Source: Babesia bovis T2Bo
Lineage: Eukaryota; Apicomplexa; Aconoidasida; Piroplasmida; Babesiidae
DNA: 64,000 nt
Direction of reading: 5' to 3'
Assembly (NCBI RefSeq): GCF_000165395.2
Contig: NC_010575.1
Span: 2,527,001-2,591,000 of the forward strand
Shown here piece after piece: positions 34,501 to 44,665 of the stretch (the first letter of the stretch is position 1; each line of letters opens with the position of its first letter). The notes under the pieces are model-generated. The model worked only from the letters and a program-made list of their open reading frames with translations. It was not told where the DNA came from and did no database searches. Position numbers and translations under genes: made by a program.

Positions 34501-37500
34501 GTGTCGGCGATGATAACACTATGCCATATGTCAAAATGGTTGTCCCAATAAAATTGCCCAAATATGATCTCCAAGATGAAATAAACATCGCTTTCGAAGT
34601 GAATGAAGGACTTGGGATGTTGGATATGCCAGTGGGCAGCGTGCAGTGCCTTGTTGTGGGAAAGGATAAAAATGAAAGGCCAATGCTAATACCAGGTATT
34701 GGGAAGCGATTTGTGGAATTCGCCAATGCCCAATACAGGAATTTACTCAGAAATGGATTGCAGTTACTCAAGGTTATAGTCATCCCAACAGAGGAATGTA
34801 AGGTCAGAGCCGATGTTTATAGTTTTGTTTATGATGCAATGTCCGCATCACTTAGTGCTATTGTGCAAAACGGGATTATACGTTTTTCAGTATGGAGTGT
34901 TGAAGCTGACTATGAAGACGTATACTCTATACCCCTAGTGGATATAGATCATATTAGCCTTGTTATGCCCCAAAATGCCGGTGTCCCACCAGCAGTTGCA
35001 CCAGAAACACATGGTATAATGAGAGAGCTTGAAAAGGGGTTGTTTTATGCTGTTAATATGGATATAGGCGACAACTATGGTGATGAAAAGGGTATTAAAC
35101 CGTCAAGTGGTTTCTTAATAGCAGAAGAAATGAAGCTTACGCCATTGGAATTGGATATTGATAGGCATATGCCTACCGAAGTGCAAATGCTCCTTTTTAG
35201 TCGGGACGCTAAACAATACACGCTCAAATGGGAATATAAATACAGTCATTTTATTAGCAAAGTAATGTATAAAGGTGTTGTTGTCGATGTCATGGGTGCA
35301 GGGGGTGACCTCTTGCACAAAGGCGATGGTATCCTTTCAGTGGAGACTTTAACTAGAGAAAACAATGAATATATCCTTGTACAGTATATCAGGGATGGTA
35401 AAACCATGTTCCAGCAGTATAAGAAAGGTGATGACGAAAAATTCACCTTGGTAGGATTGCAGAAACGTGGTCAACATTCCAGTCCATATCAATTGACACA
35501 ATTCAGAAATGGAAATGCGGTTATTATGAGAGTTATGCTGGAAAATGAAAAGAGTATATCATTGTTGGATGAAACTTCCGATGCTTTGCTAATGTCTAAT
35601 ATGGGCAATGATGGGCCAGGACAAAGTGTTAAGATAGCGTTGCCTATCAAGTACCCTGAAATAGATGTGAAGGATCGACTACATATAACCATTATGTATA
35701 AAAATGGAGAATTCAAATGTAGAAATAATAACGAAGCCACAACTGTTTACCATGCACCTCTCATTGATGAAGATGGAAACGAAAGGTTTTTACCTGTGAA
35801 TGATAATGTATATGCCGATATAACGCAGATCAATAGTATTACAGTAGAAGGAGAAGTGCATAAGGTTATACGAGGTACGATAATTCCGAAGGGCGAAGGA
35901 ACTAATAAAGCAACCATTTATTTCTTTTTGTACGATACTAACACTGGTATCCTAACATGTGTGACCAGCGAGGCCAGGGTGGTAGGTGGACTCTATCAGT
36001 TCACCGGTGTAATCGATGATGCCTTTAGAATGCCTCCACAAAATGTAACTGATATGTCAGTGGATGTATATAGACTCAATGAGAACCGCTACTCTGTGGA
36101 GCCATGTGATGCTGCCTTGGTCAATGAGCTTGAGAAAACTGGATGGTATATATTGCGATACAAAAATGCCGGAAATCTGATCCCACGCCCGTTCAATGAA
36201 AATGATACGGCATTTATAGCTGAAACAGGCATCTCGAAGATACCCGTAGTAATCAGTAACATTAAAGGTTACAAAGCAACCGAAGTAGAAGTAACCGAAT
36301 TGAAAACTCCTGATGGTTTGTACTACAGAATCAAGCCTATATATAACAAAACCCATCGTATCACAGAAATAAATGTCCCTGGATTGACTCGTACAGTATT
36401 CGACACAACCACTGGGAAAAGTTTGGGCGATAGAGAAATTATATATATGTATACAACAAGCAAGGATAATTACGAGAAGCTTGGATTCTATGGTATGATG
36501 AACAAGAAATTCTCTTTCAAAGAATATATACGTGATGGTACTAAACAAGAGTATATACCCATCAGAGTCTCCGATATAGGAAGTACGTCACCGCCATATG
36601 TGTTCTGTACGGTTGTTTACAGTAATGATGTTATAATGAGGGTTCATTTACAAAGCCCTAAAGGATTGACTCTCATAGACCGCACTGATGTGTCTACAGT
36701 TATATTCGTTATGATGAAGGATCTGGATTCCGGTATTTTGTTCATGGTATTGCCTATTATATACCCAGACACCAATGTCAAAGATAGGCTATACTTAAAA
36801 TTCAAATCCGCAAAGCAGAGTATGAAATTTGTGCCAGATAGTGATCTACGGTCAAAGAAACTTGTAGTTGAATATCATAATGATGGGAATTATACATTGG
36901 GGCCAGCAGAAGATTTTAAATATATCAATATTATCGCATATAATGGTGCAAACCTAAATCGTTATGCCAGCAACCACATCGTAAAAGTTGTGTTGGTCCC
37001 AGATAGAGGCAAGGATGCTAAAACCGGGAATCTGTATGTATTCACATTGGATTGGAATAAACGCATTCTTACATGTGTTTCAATGGCGGCTACTCTAGTG
37101 GATTCCACATGGGAGTTTGGACCAGCGATAAACGAAAGATATAGTTATCCAACCACAACCATCGATAATGCTACAATAAGTATCGACTACGCAAATGAAA
37201 TGTATCAGCCTGAATTGTTCCCGAAAGAATCCGGTTCCATTAACGTGATCGATGATAGCCTCTATTTAATAAAGCCTAACATGGGTGTGGAGACCAGCAA
37301 TATGGGATTGCATCCTATGGATGTTGGAAAATACGTCGCATCAGCATTGCCAATGATACCTGTGGTTCTCGATCTTGATCGCCCATTACCTGATGAAATC
37401 CACCTAGTCGTGGGAGAAACTTTATATTCCACCACCTACAAATTGAAACCTGAGTACGAAAGGTCCCACTATATAAGCAGGTTCAAGTACAAAAATATAG

Positions 37501-37655
37501 ATCAAGTTGTACAGACACGAGATGATGCATGGATACGTCGCAATGGTGGAAATTACGGTGTAGTAAAACGTGATTACAATACCCATGAAATATGGCTAAT
37601 AGAAACACCAATCGCAATGAGGAAGATTGAAGAATATTCAAAGGAACCAAAGTGA
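31560..37655 (+). CDS. Giant tandem-repeat membrane-anchored protein (2031 aa)
   Basis: One uninterrupted exon of 2031 residues. Residues ~9-30 form a single hydrophobic helix after a basic start (MVRPWTRR), a signal anchor. The rest is beta-rich and consists of five diverged units plus a truncated sixth, beginning near residues 66, 454, 833, 1199, 1564 and 1940. Each complete unit repeats the same landmarks: an opening like DRPLPDEIHLVV, an RSHYISxxxYK element, a VxYxRxGKxxxQxY element, an MLQNxxGxSLxD element and a YxFxYDxxxxxLTCV element. The spacing resembles piroplasm FAINT/DUF529-type repeats, but I cannot confirm that. Likely exposed in the secretory pathway or on the surface. The last unit stops after about 90 residues, so the C-terminus may be truncated relative to an ancestor. 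No catalytic motif was seen. Confidence 0.85.
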   Translation: MVRPWTRRTIGLVSTTLALGGLVVIAGIVLLNPNYWENNSEVPQQAAGPIFALEEQRGALTKKPLLIDRNNKHHDRAIEIVLQQGNDIVLYRLRPSFKETHYINQVIFKGIDITINPQGVTKVLPNDAVISVHYHQASDWTKVSVHYRKFGKVQLEDYMREGDDGTFNKVVAAKLPTFYRAMHLDTVDLGDKLVVKLMLQNQHGQSLVTPAHRAKVSTTKLSDQNNGFRVTWMFEYGISTEGIVDRVYADFDVDGDNFSHPDLSRRDRIKIAEYENGSYKVKNPARYQIEHIYRSKYIIIDGDRQHILRYLIVVNRYNPTVSKVYLILYNDITSVITCAVVTGTYTYNTWVVGNNVIEQYDMPSTNYMAARAVIPGNGTSRPVLYPENTNYAHEYQDYVRYHVDCIPYGKYSDYETACAALEEENAYGSTTGDSEISVVSADPFMSKKRIILEFGKELPKEIKRMVLKRDNSIQYYTMDGEFTDESTFFGVRLDNFEFTLYKEDETMITSEDTITAVVYTHIAGWVKIEIHYVRGGKSYMQLYTRSPQSTDFDRVPTVPMPYGDLPYQLDAVVHKGMLIIKAMLQNRAGLSMLDPSSKPSVLVQYKHSLNQWSLAFSVPVVFPDGNIKHRLQLKLTVENNIVTVERMAKFILLVTRTERGYYLERANAGASIGSRTIWLGKQHCHVIQNVIVPSNDDDETGLLYTFIYTRTQAGLSCIVRNARMVAGRWEQYEVRNSVKPQKHVQDVNGQKYVDIFIYPSVNYSPVVLVVPEMLDLKPTIQPNTAGEIRTVKSKHMFVVNIFNDVEEDSVGIHQQDIAWLEIEGLPKLPVELVIGKPLKVEIEKRTMSERHFEYYTIKNIFKRTHYMGCVIYDNLKFSVMDKKVDNEIEPSITSVFIVKSEDSETVRIQYWSDQISKIKHFHRKGDEKFYETDGFRHEVSDKPSIVTTVTVGDAVLLSTLLQNEKGESLIDMTRKTRLLACVGDDNTMPYVKMVVPIKLPKYDLQDEINIAFEVNEGLGMLDMPVGSVQCLVVGKDKNERPMLIPGIGKRFVEFANAQYRNLLRNGLQLLKVIVIPTEECKVRADVYSFVYDAMSASLSAIVQNGIIRFSVWSVEADYEDVYSIPLVDIDHISLVMPQNAGVPPAVAPETHGIMRELEKGLFYAVNMDIGDNYGDEKGIKPSSGFLIAEEMKLTPLELDIDRHMPTEVQMLLFSRDAKQYTLKWEYKYSHFISKVMYKGVVVDVMGAGGDLLHKGDGILSVETLTRENNEYILVQYIRDGKTMFQQYKKGDDEKFTLVGLQKRGQHSSPYQLTQFRNGNAVIMRVMLENEKSISLLDETSDALLMSNMGNDGPGQSVKIALPIKYPEIDVKDRLHITIMYKNGEFKCRNNNEATTVYHAPLIDEDGNERFLPVNDNVYADITQINSITVEGEVHKVIRGTIIPKGEGTNKATIYFFLYDTNTGILTCVTSEARVVGGLYQFTGVIDDAFRMPPQNVTDMSVDVYRLNENRYSVEPCDAALVNELEKTGWYILRYKNAGNLIPRPFNENDTAFIAETGISKIPVVISNIKGYKATEVEVTELKTPDGLYYRIKPIYNKTHRITEINVPGLTRTVFDTTTGKSLGDREIIYMYTTSKDNYEKLGFYGMMNKKFSFKEYIRDGTKQEYIPIRVSDIGSTSPPYVFCTVVYSNDVIMRVHLQSPKGLTLIDRTDVSTVIFVMMKDLDSGILFMVLPIIYPDTNVKDRLYLKFKSAKQSMKFVPDSDLRSKKLVVEYHNDGNYTLGPAEDFKYINIIAYNGANLNRYASNHIVKVVLVPDRGKDAKTGNLYVFTLDWNKRILTCVSMAATLVDSTWEFGPAINERYSYPTTTIDNATISIDYANEMYQPELFPKESGSINVIDDSLYLIKPNMGVETSNMGLHPMDVGKYVASALPMIPVVLDLDRPLPDEIHLVVGETLYSTTYKLKPEYERSHYISRFKYKNIDQVVQTRDDAWIRRNGGNYGVVKRDYNTHEIWLIETPIAMRKIEEYSKEPK

Positions 37656-38206
37656 ATAATGGGTGATAACACCCTCTGAGTTTTAAATGAGGTATTGAAT
37701 ACATCATAATTGAACATCAACTACCGTCCCATTGGTTTAAGCGTACCTACATATGTTTGAAGAATGATGAAGTTATAACGCTTAGTGGAACATATTTGAT
37801 AAATGCTATTGTATAGCAGTATACCATTTGGGCGATTTGTAACGCCTATGGACCAATTTAATTTATTATTAATGACATAACAGGATTACGGTGGTTGTAT
37901 GGCAGTTGGTTCCCGTTTTAGTAGAATGGCTACACATCAAAATAGAAATGAATGTAGATACTTAATAGGCAATGAAACACACTTTTAGTAATAATTATAT
38001 ACAGAAGCATCTTTTTCACAGGATGTGTAACATGTTTGTAATGAAACTCCCTGAATGAACATTAATTCTAATATCGCAGCAATGTGCTACACTTATAGGA
38101 TATTAAAAGCATTGTTGACTGTCGAAAAACGACAAAGTCACCGAAGCTTTTAAATGTGGGATCTTTTTGACTATAGTTAGAATGATATTCATTAAAACAT
38201 AAAATA
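37656..38206. other. Intergenic region, nothing recognised
   Basis: 551 bp of AT-rich sequence between two + strand genes. No frame, RNA or repeat was recognised. Confidence 0.45.
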
Positions 38207-39810
38207 ATGGACATGTCTAAAGTATGTAGGATTCTACCAGTTAGAAGAACATATAAGAAACGATATCATACGGCTACCAAGGCAACAGAATATAGATGGA
38301 AAATGCCGTGGCAACAGTCGTCCATATTCAACCAATGGTCGAATGATTATCGTAGTAATTATAACTACACGTTGCAATCGGAAGATACAATAACAAGTAA
38401 TCAGTATGATGATAGTAACCCTTCATCGCAACCGAAGAAAATATTCATTCACAACATCTTCCAGACAACAGAATTACCGAAGTGGAATCCAAACCTATAT
38501 ATCAAAGCTTTGCAAAATTCAACTTACATACCAAAGGATATAGCAGACAAGCTGCCAAATTATGAAAGTAAACTTAAACAAATTATTAAAATGGTCGCAC
38601 AAAATATCACAACCATTAACAACTACGAACTCGCAAGAACCATTTTCGCATGCTCCAAGGGAAAGCTACTCCAGAACCAATATGCGACAATTTCGTTCAT
38701 AAAACTCCTAGAAAACGAAGGTATGTAAAGAACCCTGAGTCTCATATTCTGCAGTGCTACAACGGCTAGATACGATGCATATAATCGAATTATACCGAAT
38801 ACTACATTCGGTTACAAACATTAATGCAGATGCGGCCAACTATCCAGAGAGTGCATTAAATGAAACAACTTGTGTACAAATGCCATTCGACGCCGATATG
38901 GTCAAATGTATCATATATCGCATCGTAGATAGAATCACAAATATCGGAGCTATGGTAAGGTTCATTATACAAAATGTAAATTAGCCTTACAGGATATAGC
39001 GAACCTAATATGTTTGGTTGCTTATAACGGAATGATTGATTCAAACATAACACTGAAAATCAACAAAGGTGTAAAGCGAAGGTTAGATTACATCTTAGCA
39101 CGAATGTAAGATGATATAGGCTTTGGGGTTTAACGGAACCCATTAAAATACTGACACCAGTAATAGCACTTGCAATGTTTGGAATGTTGCAGGTGGAAAC
39201 TGCGGTAAATTCACTACGCATAGATATAAACATAAGACAGGCCAGCTCATTAAAGGCGTTACAAAGTTGTTCTACGTTACCCAGATATAGTGTTAATTTC
39301 ACAGAAGCTACGGTATGGCATGTATTAAATTATTAACTATTCCTAGGAATGCAAGTCTATGATACGTATCATCAATGAACATATCTTCCCTATGAAGTTG
39401 TTGGAAGTTATACTGCGCATAGATTACCCAGAAGTAAGGCATTCAGCTTAGATTATATTACCACTCAGTTATATAAAGGATTCGATGCCGAGAGCATAGC
39501 ATATCTAAATCAAATACGATACATCAAGCCATTGCTAATAAGCTACAAAGATTGGGATTATCTAAGGCCATTGACACAAGCATGGGAACCATATATGTAT
39601 GCCGATAGTCAATACAACATCCTTCCACATATACACGGGCCATATGTGATTAGAATGTGCGATCCTATAAAAAAGATAATAATACAGCCAACAATAGAAT
39701 GGCAAAATGTATCTTCCTGGCAAAAATTCTATATTAAACACTATCAAAGCATGATGAACAGACATTTAGAGAAGAGCGGATTCAATATACAAAGTGAACA
39801 TAAAACTTGA
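38207..39810 (+). CDS. Probable mitochondrial RAP/FASTK-like RNA-binding protein
   Basis: Exons 38207-38720, 38755-38954, 38993-39068, 39161-39312, 39347-39433 and 39469-39810 keep one frame and give 456 residues; introns are 34, 38, 92, 34 and 35 nt. The N-terminus is rich in Arg and Lys (VRRTYKKRYH), as in a mitochondrial presequence. The middle consists of short helical repeats. The last ~110 residues end with IEWQNVSSWQKFYIKHYQ and RHLEKSGFNI, which resembles the end of a RAP domain. RAP proteins act on organellar rRNA and mRNA and are expanded in Apicomplexa. The domain call is weak. The third intron (39069-39160) is the least certain junction. Its stop is 13 bp from the stop of the convergent acetyltransferase gene. 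Confidence 0.55.
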
Positions 39811-39823
39811 TTATTAAAAATGT

Positions 39824-41190
39824 TCAAACCAAAAACGGTGGGCACATGTAAAACGCAAATAGATTTGCTGCATACTGTAACCCGTCAATTGTGTAAAAGT
39901 CTGGTATTCGAGTCACACAAATGAAATTGGCACGCCTGTACATTTCACAAGCCTTTTTGTTATACGATATGACGTGTAAGTAGATGCTCAAAGGCATCCT
40001 CTCACACTGACTGAAAGCGTCCAAAACTGAACTTATAGACAGCCTGAAAGGTGCAACTTCAGACTCCGATATCTCATCCAACTCTAGGGATGAATTTTCA
40101 TCCATAGAAGTATTGAGGTGCAAGTTTAAAGTCGATAGCAAAGGCTCACGTAAATCATCAGAACACCGAAACATGTCACCATTGTAAATAAAGACGTTGT
40201 AACAGCAAAAGTACAACATTGATTGAAGAAACATAATCAAATGTGTGCCCAGAAAACGGGAACGTAGGCCCATAGTAACACCTGCACTCAACAAATATAC
40301 AGTTTTACAGGTGTCCAATGAAAATGACGACAGATAATCCAACAACTCCCGATTAGTGTATAAGTTAGAGAATAAAAACCTATAAGAATCCCCCGATAAG
40401 TGATCAAAATTAGGTAGAGTAGGTATAGAGACCCCGGAAGATGCAGGCGATTGTAAGTATGGGAATACGATATCTTCATAGAAGTTGTTAAGGGCAAAAT
40501 AGTCATTGTTAGATGTCATTGGACTCAATTCTTGTTGGTTTACCCATAAAGTTAAAAAACCAACCAAAAATTCATCATTCTCTCGATCATACGTAGCATC
40601 GTTTAAAATACAATCAACAGGCGCAAACATATCGGTATCTACCAAATCGTCAACATTGTCCCCCTCTTCGTTAGATTCTGTACCTAACGGTGTCACAAGA
40701 CGCGTATTAATGTTTGCTGTTTCCTTCCGAGTAGTATGTTCACTGCATGAAGCCGATGATTCCGAAGTGCTGCCACTGGAATCAGGAGTTGCACAACAAA
40801 TAATCGATCGCGTGTCACAATTGGACACAATTGTTGATTTGGGTAAAAACATGCCAATTCCAATAAGTGTAGAAACTGACCAAAACTGAGATAATATTAG
40901 ACATATGAAATCAAACCCACGTCAGATGATGATGCAGAATCATCCGATACAATACGGCAAGCCGTGTCGTAAAAACGGCTATCGTAATTTATAGGAAACA
41001 AACGCTTGTGAAGCAGCAGCAAACCTTCACGATGACGAGGTGCCAAAGGACGCATACGAAGTTCCCGAAAAATGCGTAAATCCTTGGGTAATGACAATAG
41101 AGTTGTGTTCAGCAAGCTCCATTCTGATGGATATATTTCGACACCAGGAATTAAAGCCGATGAACGATATTGATTGCTGGAATCAGACAT
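39824..41190 (-). CDS. GNAT N-acetyltransferase resembling NAA60
   Basis: Exons 40921-41190 and 39824-40885, joined across a 35-nt intron, give 443 residues. Family blocks are split by an insertion: MRPLAPRHREGLLLLHKRLFP near the N-terminus; then about 180 acidic, Ser-rich residues; then YLLSAGVTMGLRSRFLGTHLIM (near 290-310), which is the acetyl-CoA binding helix; and YLHVISYNKKACEMYRRANF (near 392-412), the conserved HV-N-A-FY motif. NAA60 acetylates protein N-termini at the Golgi, or histones. The pyrophosphate loop reads RFLGTH instead of R/QxxGxG/A, so activity is uncertain. NAA60 family members are about 240 residues, so the size here comes from the insertions. Confidence 0.7.
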
Positions 41191-43213
41191 TTGGCTAGAG
41201 GATCTTTATAATGTAGCGTCCTGGCCATAAGTAGTCACAGCGACATAACGATACACATACGCGTTAGATCTATCACTTACCATATACATTAGTATAACTA
41301 CATTAAAGATAACAAAATAAATAAGTGTGACGCATTATACAATAGAGTGGATATAATAACACGTCAATATCAAACCTCATCAAACCGTTGGAACCAAACA
41401 CAAACTTGTCTGGGCAATCTTCTTTACAACAAATGTGTAAGATTCAATCGGCAATTAAATGTTTCAATAATGAAACACCTAAGTAAAACAAAGGTTCAAT
41501 GAGGCATGTGTGTCTTCTAGATTTACGTAAAACCTAGCTATGCAGTATGAATGAACAAATTAGATTAAGGCACATTTCTCTATAGCCCTGTTGCTTGGTC
41601 GAAGATTTTTAGGAATGTATCTGTTTCAAAGATTCCGCTGTTGCTAGAGAGTAATCATGTTATTGGATAGATTATGCAAATTTTGTTTAGAAACAAGGGG
41701 ACATGTAGTTTCATTCAGCAGGTGTATCTCTATACTCTTATAGAAACTGGTTCTCACCATGTAATACTAAAAATTGGTCATGTATAACTTGAAAGAATTA
41801 TTATTATACAAGTGATCTATTAAATGAATTATATTGTTGTTCTATGGGCTATTGTCAGTCGATAAATGAATTATTAAAACGCTTATGAAACAAAGATTGC
41901 TCTTCATATACACCACAGAAAACAGAAAAAACGTAAATAGTGTGACATTATGTATGACAATTAGCAGACGAGTTATTGGAACAAAGGTAAACAATATACT
42001 ATTGAAATCTGTTGCCAACATTCACTAACAAGTCTAGAAATGGAACACGATTGTGATTCACAATGATTACACTAATTATTGGTCTGGCCACCTCTTGTAG
42101 GCGTATTTACGAGATACATATTAAAGATCGCAATGCTAAACTTTAAAATTGAATGTTGTCACCACATATATAATGTGTCCCACGTATAATGCACGGTGAA
42201 TTGTGAAAGTAATCATAAATTAGTATATAGTCATGACCTGATATCTATATCGAATTAATTGTTTGTTCGCATCGAAATATAAATAATAACATCCATCACC
42301 ACTGTTCGGATGATCACAACCATCAGTCCAATCAAACTACTTATGATGTTTCTAACCTTAAATTAAAAAAGATAATTAGACATTATATGCCATCATTATG
42401 ACATACAAAAGCATAGTATCGTTCCAAAATGGATTCTAATAGCGATTGGAATGGTTTCTATATTACACCTATCAGGTACAGACAGAACAAGTCGCAGACG
42501 ACACAGATTAATAACTATAACTCCCAGTACATAACATAAAGCTCATAGTAATCACTAATGTCAATAATATATTTCCATCTGTGTAACTCAATGGATCCAA
42601 TAATGTAGACATAGATTGTGACAACAGTCAAATGGATACATATACCAGCATTATCCACATAAATATAGAAAACCAATGACATTTACACTGGATATTGTGA
42701 TTTAATCACAACCTGCATATTACAAAATGGCAACTGTGTAACGAGAACATGGAGCTATTGAATATCACAAGCCCATTCGTACACACCATATATCAAAATA
42801 CAGAACAATGTACATTACATCTTATAAAACACTATATAATAAAGTATTTATATAAGAAGCTAATTTAACCAAAGGAATTAACTGTATATAACCCATTCCT
42901 AGGGGGTGACTTTTCATACACCGTAATAGGGAGGGTCCATGATTTTAGCATCTTTTATATCCCTAAACGGTTCATTGTTTTATGTTTTATCTTTTAAATT
43001 AAAAGCATGGGTTAAACTGCACATTTATAGCTTTATTCTAACTCGTGTCTAGATGATCATGCCACCATATAGGCATTTGGATCATGGGCACAGCTTAATA
43101 TGTGAGATTGTAGTAAATGTAAATGCTAATACACTGCTAGTGATGATGTAGAGCTATTCAATGCTTGTGGGATGGGTATTCAGAGGTGGTCAATGAGATA
43201 AAGGCTCTACAAT
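41191..43213. other. 2-kb AT-rich gene-free region; strand-composition switch point
   Basis: No frame longer than trivial length is supported on either strand, and no RNA gene or clear repeat was recognised. It separates a left part where the + strand is A/C-rich from a right part where it is T/G-rich. It also holds the divergent promoters of the genes at 41190 and 43214. It is a candidate replication start zone (inference). Confidence 0.4.
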
Positions 43214-44665
43214 ATGACAGACGGCAAAGATGGGCAAGAATTTTTAGAGAAGGCTGCCAATTTTTTAAAAGGTCTCAGTTTGATGCAGCCTCTGAATTTG
43301 TGCTTGCTGAGTTCCTCGTTTGCCATGCAGCGTTTCGGATATGGTCCAGATTCTGTAGGAATATTTATTGGCATGTGTCATAATTCTATGGAGCTATTTT
43401 ATTTGTTTTCTGCATTAGGAACATTGGCTTTTTTCTCTTGTTTGAAACAGTGTTGTGATATAACAAAGACAATACAACAATGGTGTTCCATCCTGGTTTC
43501 CTGGATCATTGTTGCTGTTAATGTCGTTATCCTGAAAGCGTTTGCTTTGGGAGAAGGGAATTCAAATGTAGTTGCTTATTATTGGGCCTTGGTAATTGCT
43601 CACCTTGTAGCAGGTATAGATGACATGATTATGTACGACATCTCATCGAATAACATAGCATCATATGACCTTGGTTCATCCTGTACCGGAATATTCGTGG
43701 CTTTAATGCATGGTATGACATTATTCATTTTACACAAGATTGGTATGGATGTGAATTATTGGCTCGTGCTAATGCATATTGTTGTTATGTTGACTCTATC
43801 ATTTATTGTAGCCATTGTATGGAGTTATTATATTTCCACTAAGTTAGGTGAAAGTTCAGGCGAATCACAACCGACTACTGAAAATGGAAATTGCGATGGC
43901 AAATTTACATTTGGGAAAGCATATTTTGGCGCCTTTCCTATGATGGCAGCTAGTACCGTAGGCTATGGGTTTATATATGTAATCTACCCTCTCATTTCTC
44001 CATTCGAGATGGTGGCGTATAAACACAGATACCCAATTCAAAGTTTATGCACTATCTTCCATGCGATTGCTGGCATAAGTATATGTTACCTTGCCGAGAA
44101 AGCAGGTTTGAAAGACAAGTGGGAAAATGACAAAGCTTGTTATTACCTATTATATCTCCTTTTCATTCCATATCTCGGCATAGGGATCATGTTTATTGTA
44201 ATTATGCATTACCCTTTGTCGACAGTAGCAAAGCTTGTTCACATGAAACCGCTGATTGTAGGATTCCTAACAGTATTCTTCTTTTTTTCTGGTGAAGTGG
44301 TAATTATTTCATCAACGTCATCAATTGATGGGAATGCAAAGCCCTCCAAAACTGCAAGAGGTGGGAAAGAGTGCAAATGTTCATATGGCTCCACTTTGTC
44401 ATCAGTAAATTTAGGTATAAACCTACTTGTTTTGAACATTGCCAAGTATATATCAGAAGCGTATATACAAGAATTTATAGTAACAAGAGATGCCTACAAA
44501 CCTGGAGAACCATGGCCAACTGAAGGAATGAGCGTAACGGATAGTTTCCTATACTGGTTGTTCGTCGGTATTGAAGAAGGCTTTGTAAGCTTTAAAGAAT
44601 CGTTTGACCAAAATGTCAAGGGTAAGCTAGAGCATACCCTTATGGAAATGAATTCCGAATTTTAA
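43214..44665 (+). CDS. Polytopic membrane protein (~10-11 helices)
   Basis: A single-exon frame of 483 residues from an ATG. I count about ten hydrophobic helices, for example ILVSWIIVAVNVVILKAF, VLMHIVVMLTLSFIVAIV, MMAASTVGYGFIYVIYPL and LLFIPYLGIGIMFIVIM. A hydrophilic loop of about 30 residues lies between helices 5 and 6, and a second, Lys- and Cys-containing loop (GGKECKCSYG) near residue 395. The topology could suit an equilibrative nucleoside-type transporter or a member of the Babesia multi-transmembrane (mtm) families; neither is demonstrated. Codons are T/G-rich, unlike the A-rich genes on the same strand at 22-38 kb. Confidence 0.7.
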   Translation: MTDGKDGQEFLEKAANFLKGLSLMQPLNLCLLSSSFAMQRFGYGPDSVGIFIGMCHNSMELFYLFSALGTLAFFSCLKQCCDITKTIQQWCSILVSWIIVAVNVVILKAFALGEGNSNVVAYYWALVIAHLVAGIDDMIMYDISSNNIASYDLGSSCTGIFVALMHGMTLFILHKIGMDVNYWLVLMHIVVMLTLSFIVAIVWSYYISTKLGESSGESQPTTENGNCDGKFTFGKAYFGAFPMMAASTVGYGFIYVIYPLISPFEMVAYKHRYPIQSLCTIFHAIAGISICYLAEKAGLKDKWENDKACYYLLYLLFIPYLGIGIMFIVIMHYPLSTVAKLVHMKPLIVGFLTVFFFFSGEVVIISSTSSIDGNAKPSKTARGGKECKCSYGSTLSSVNLGINLLVLNIAKYISEAYIQEFIVTRDAYKPGEPWPTEGMSVTDSFLYWLFVGIEEGFVSFKESFDQNVKGKLEHTLMEMNSEF

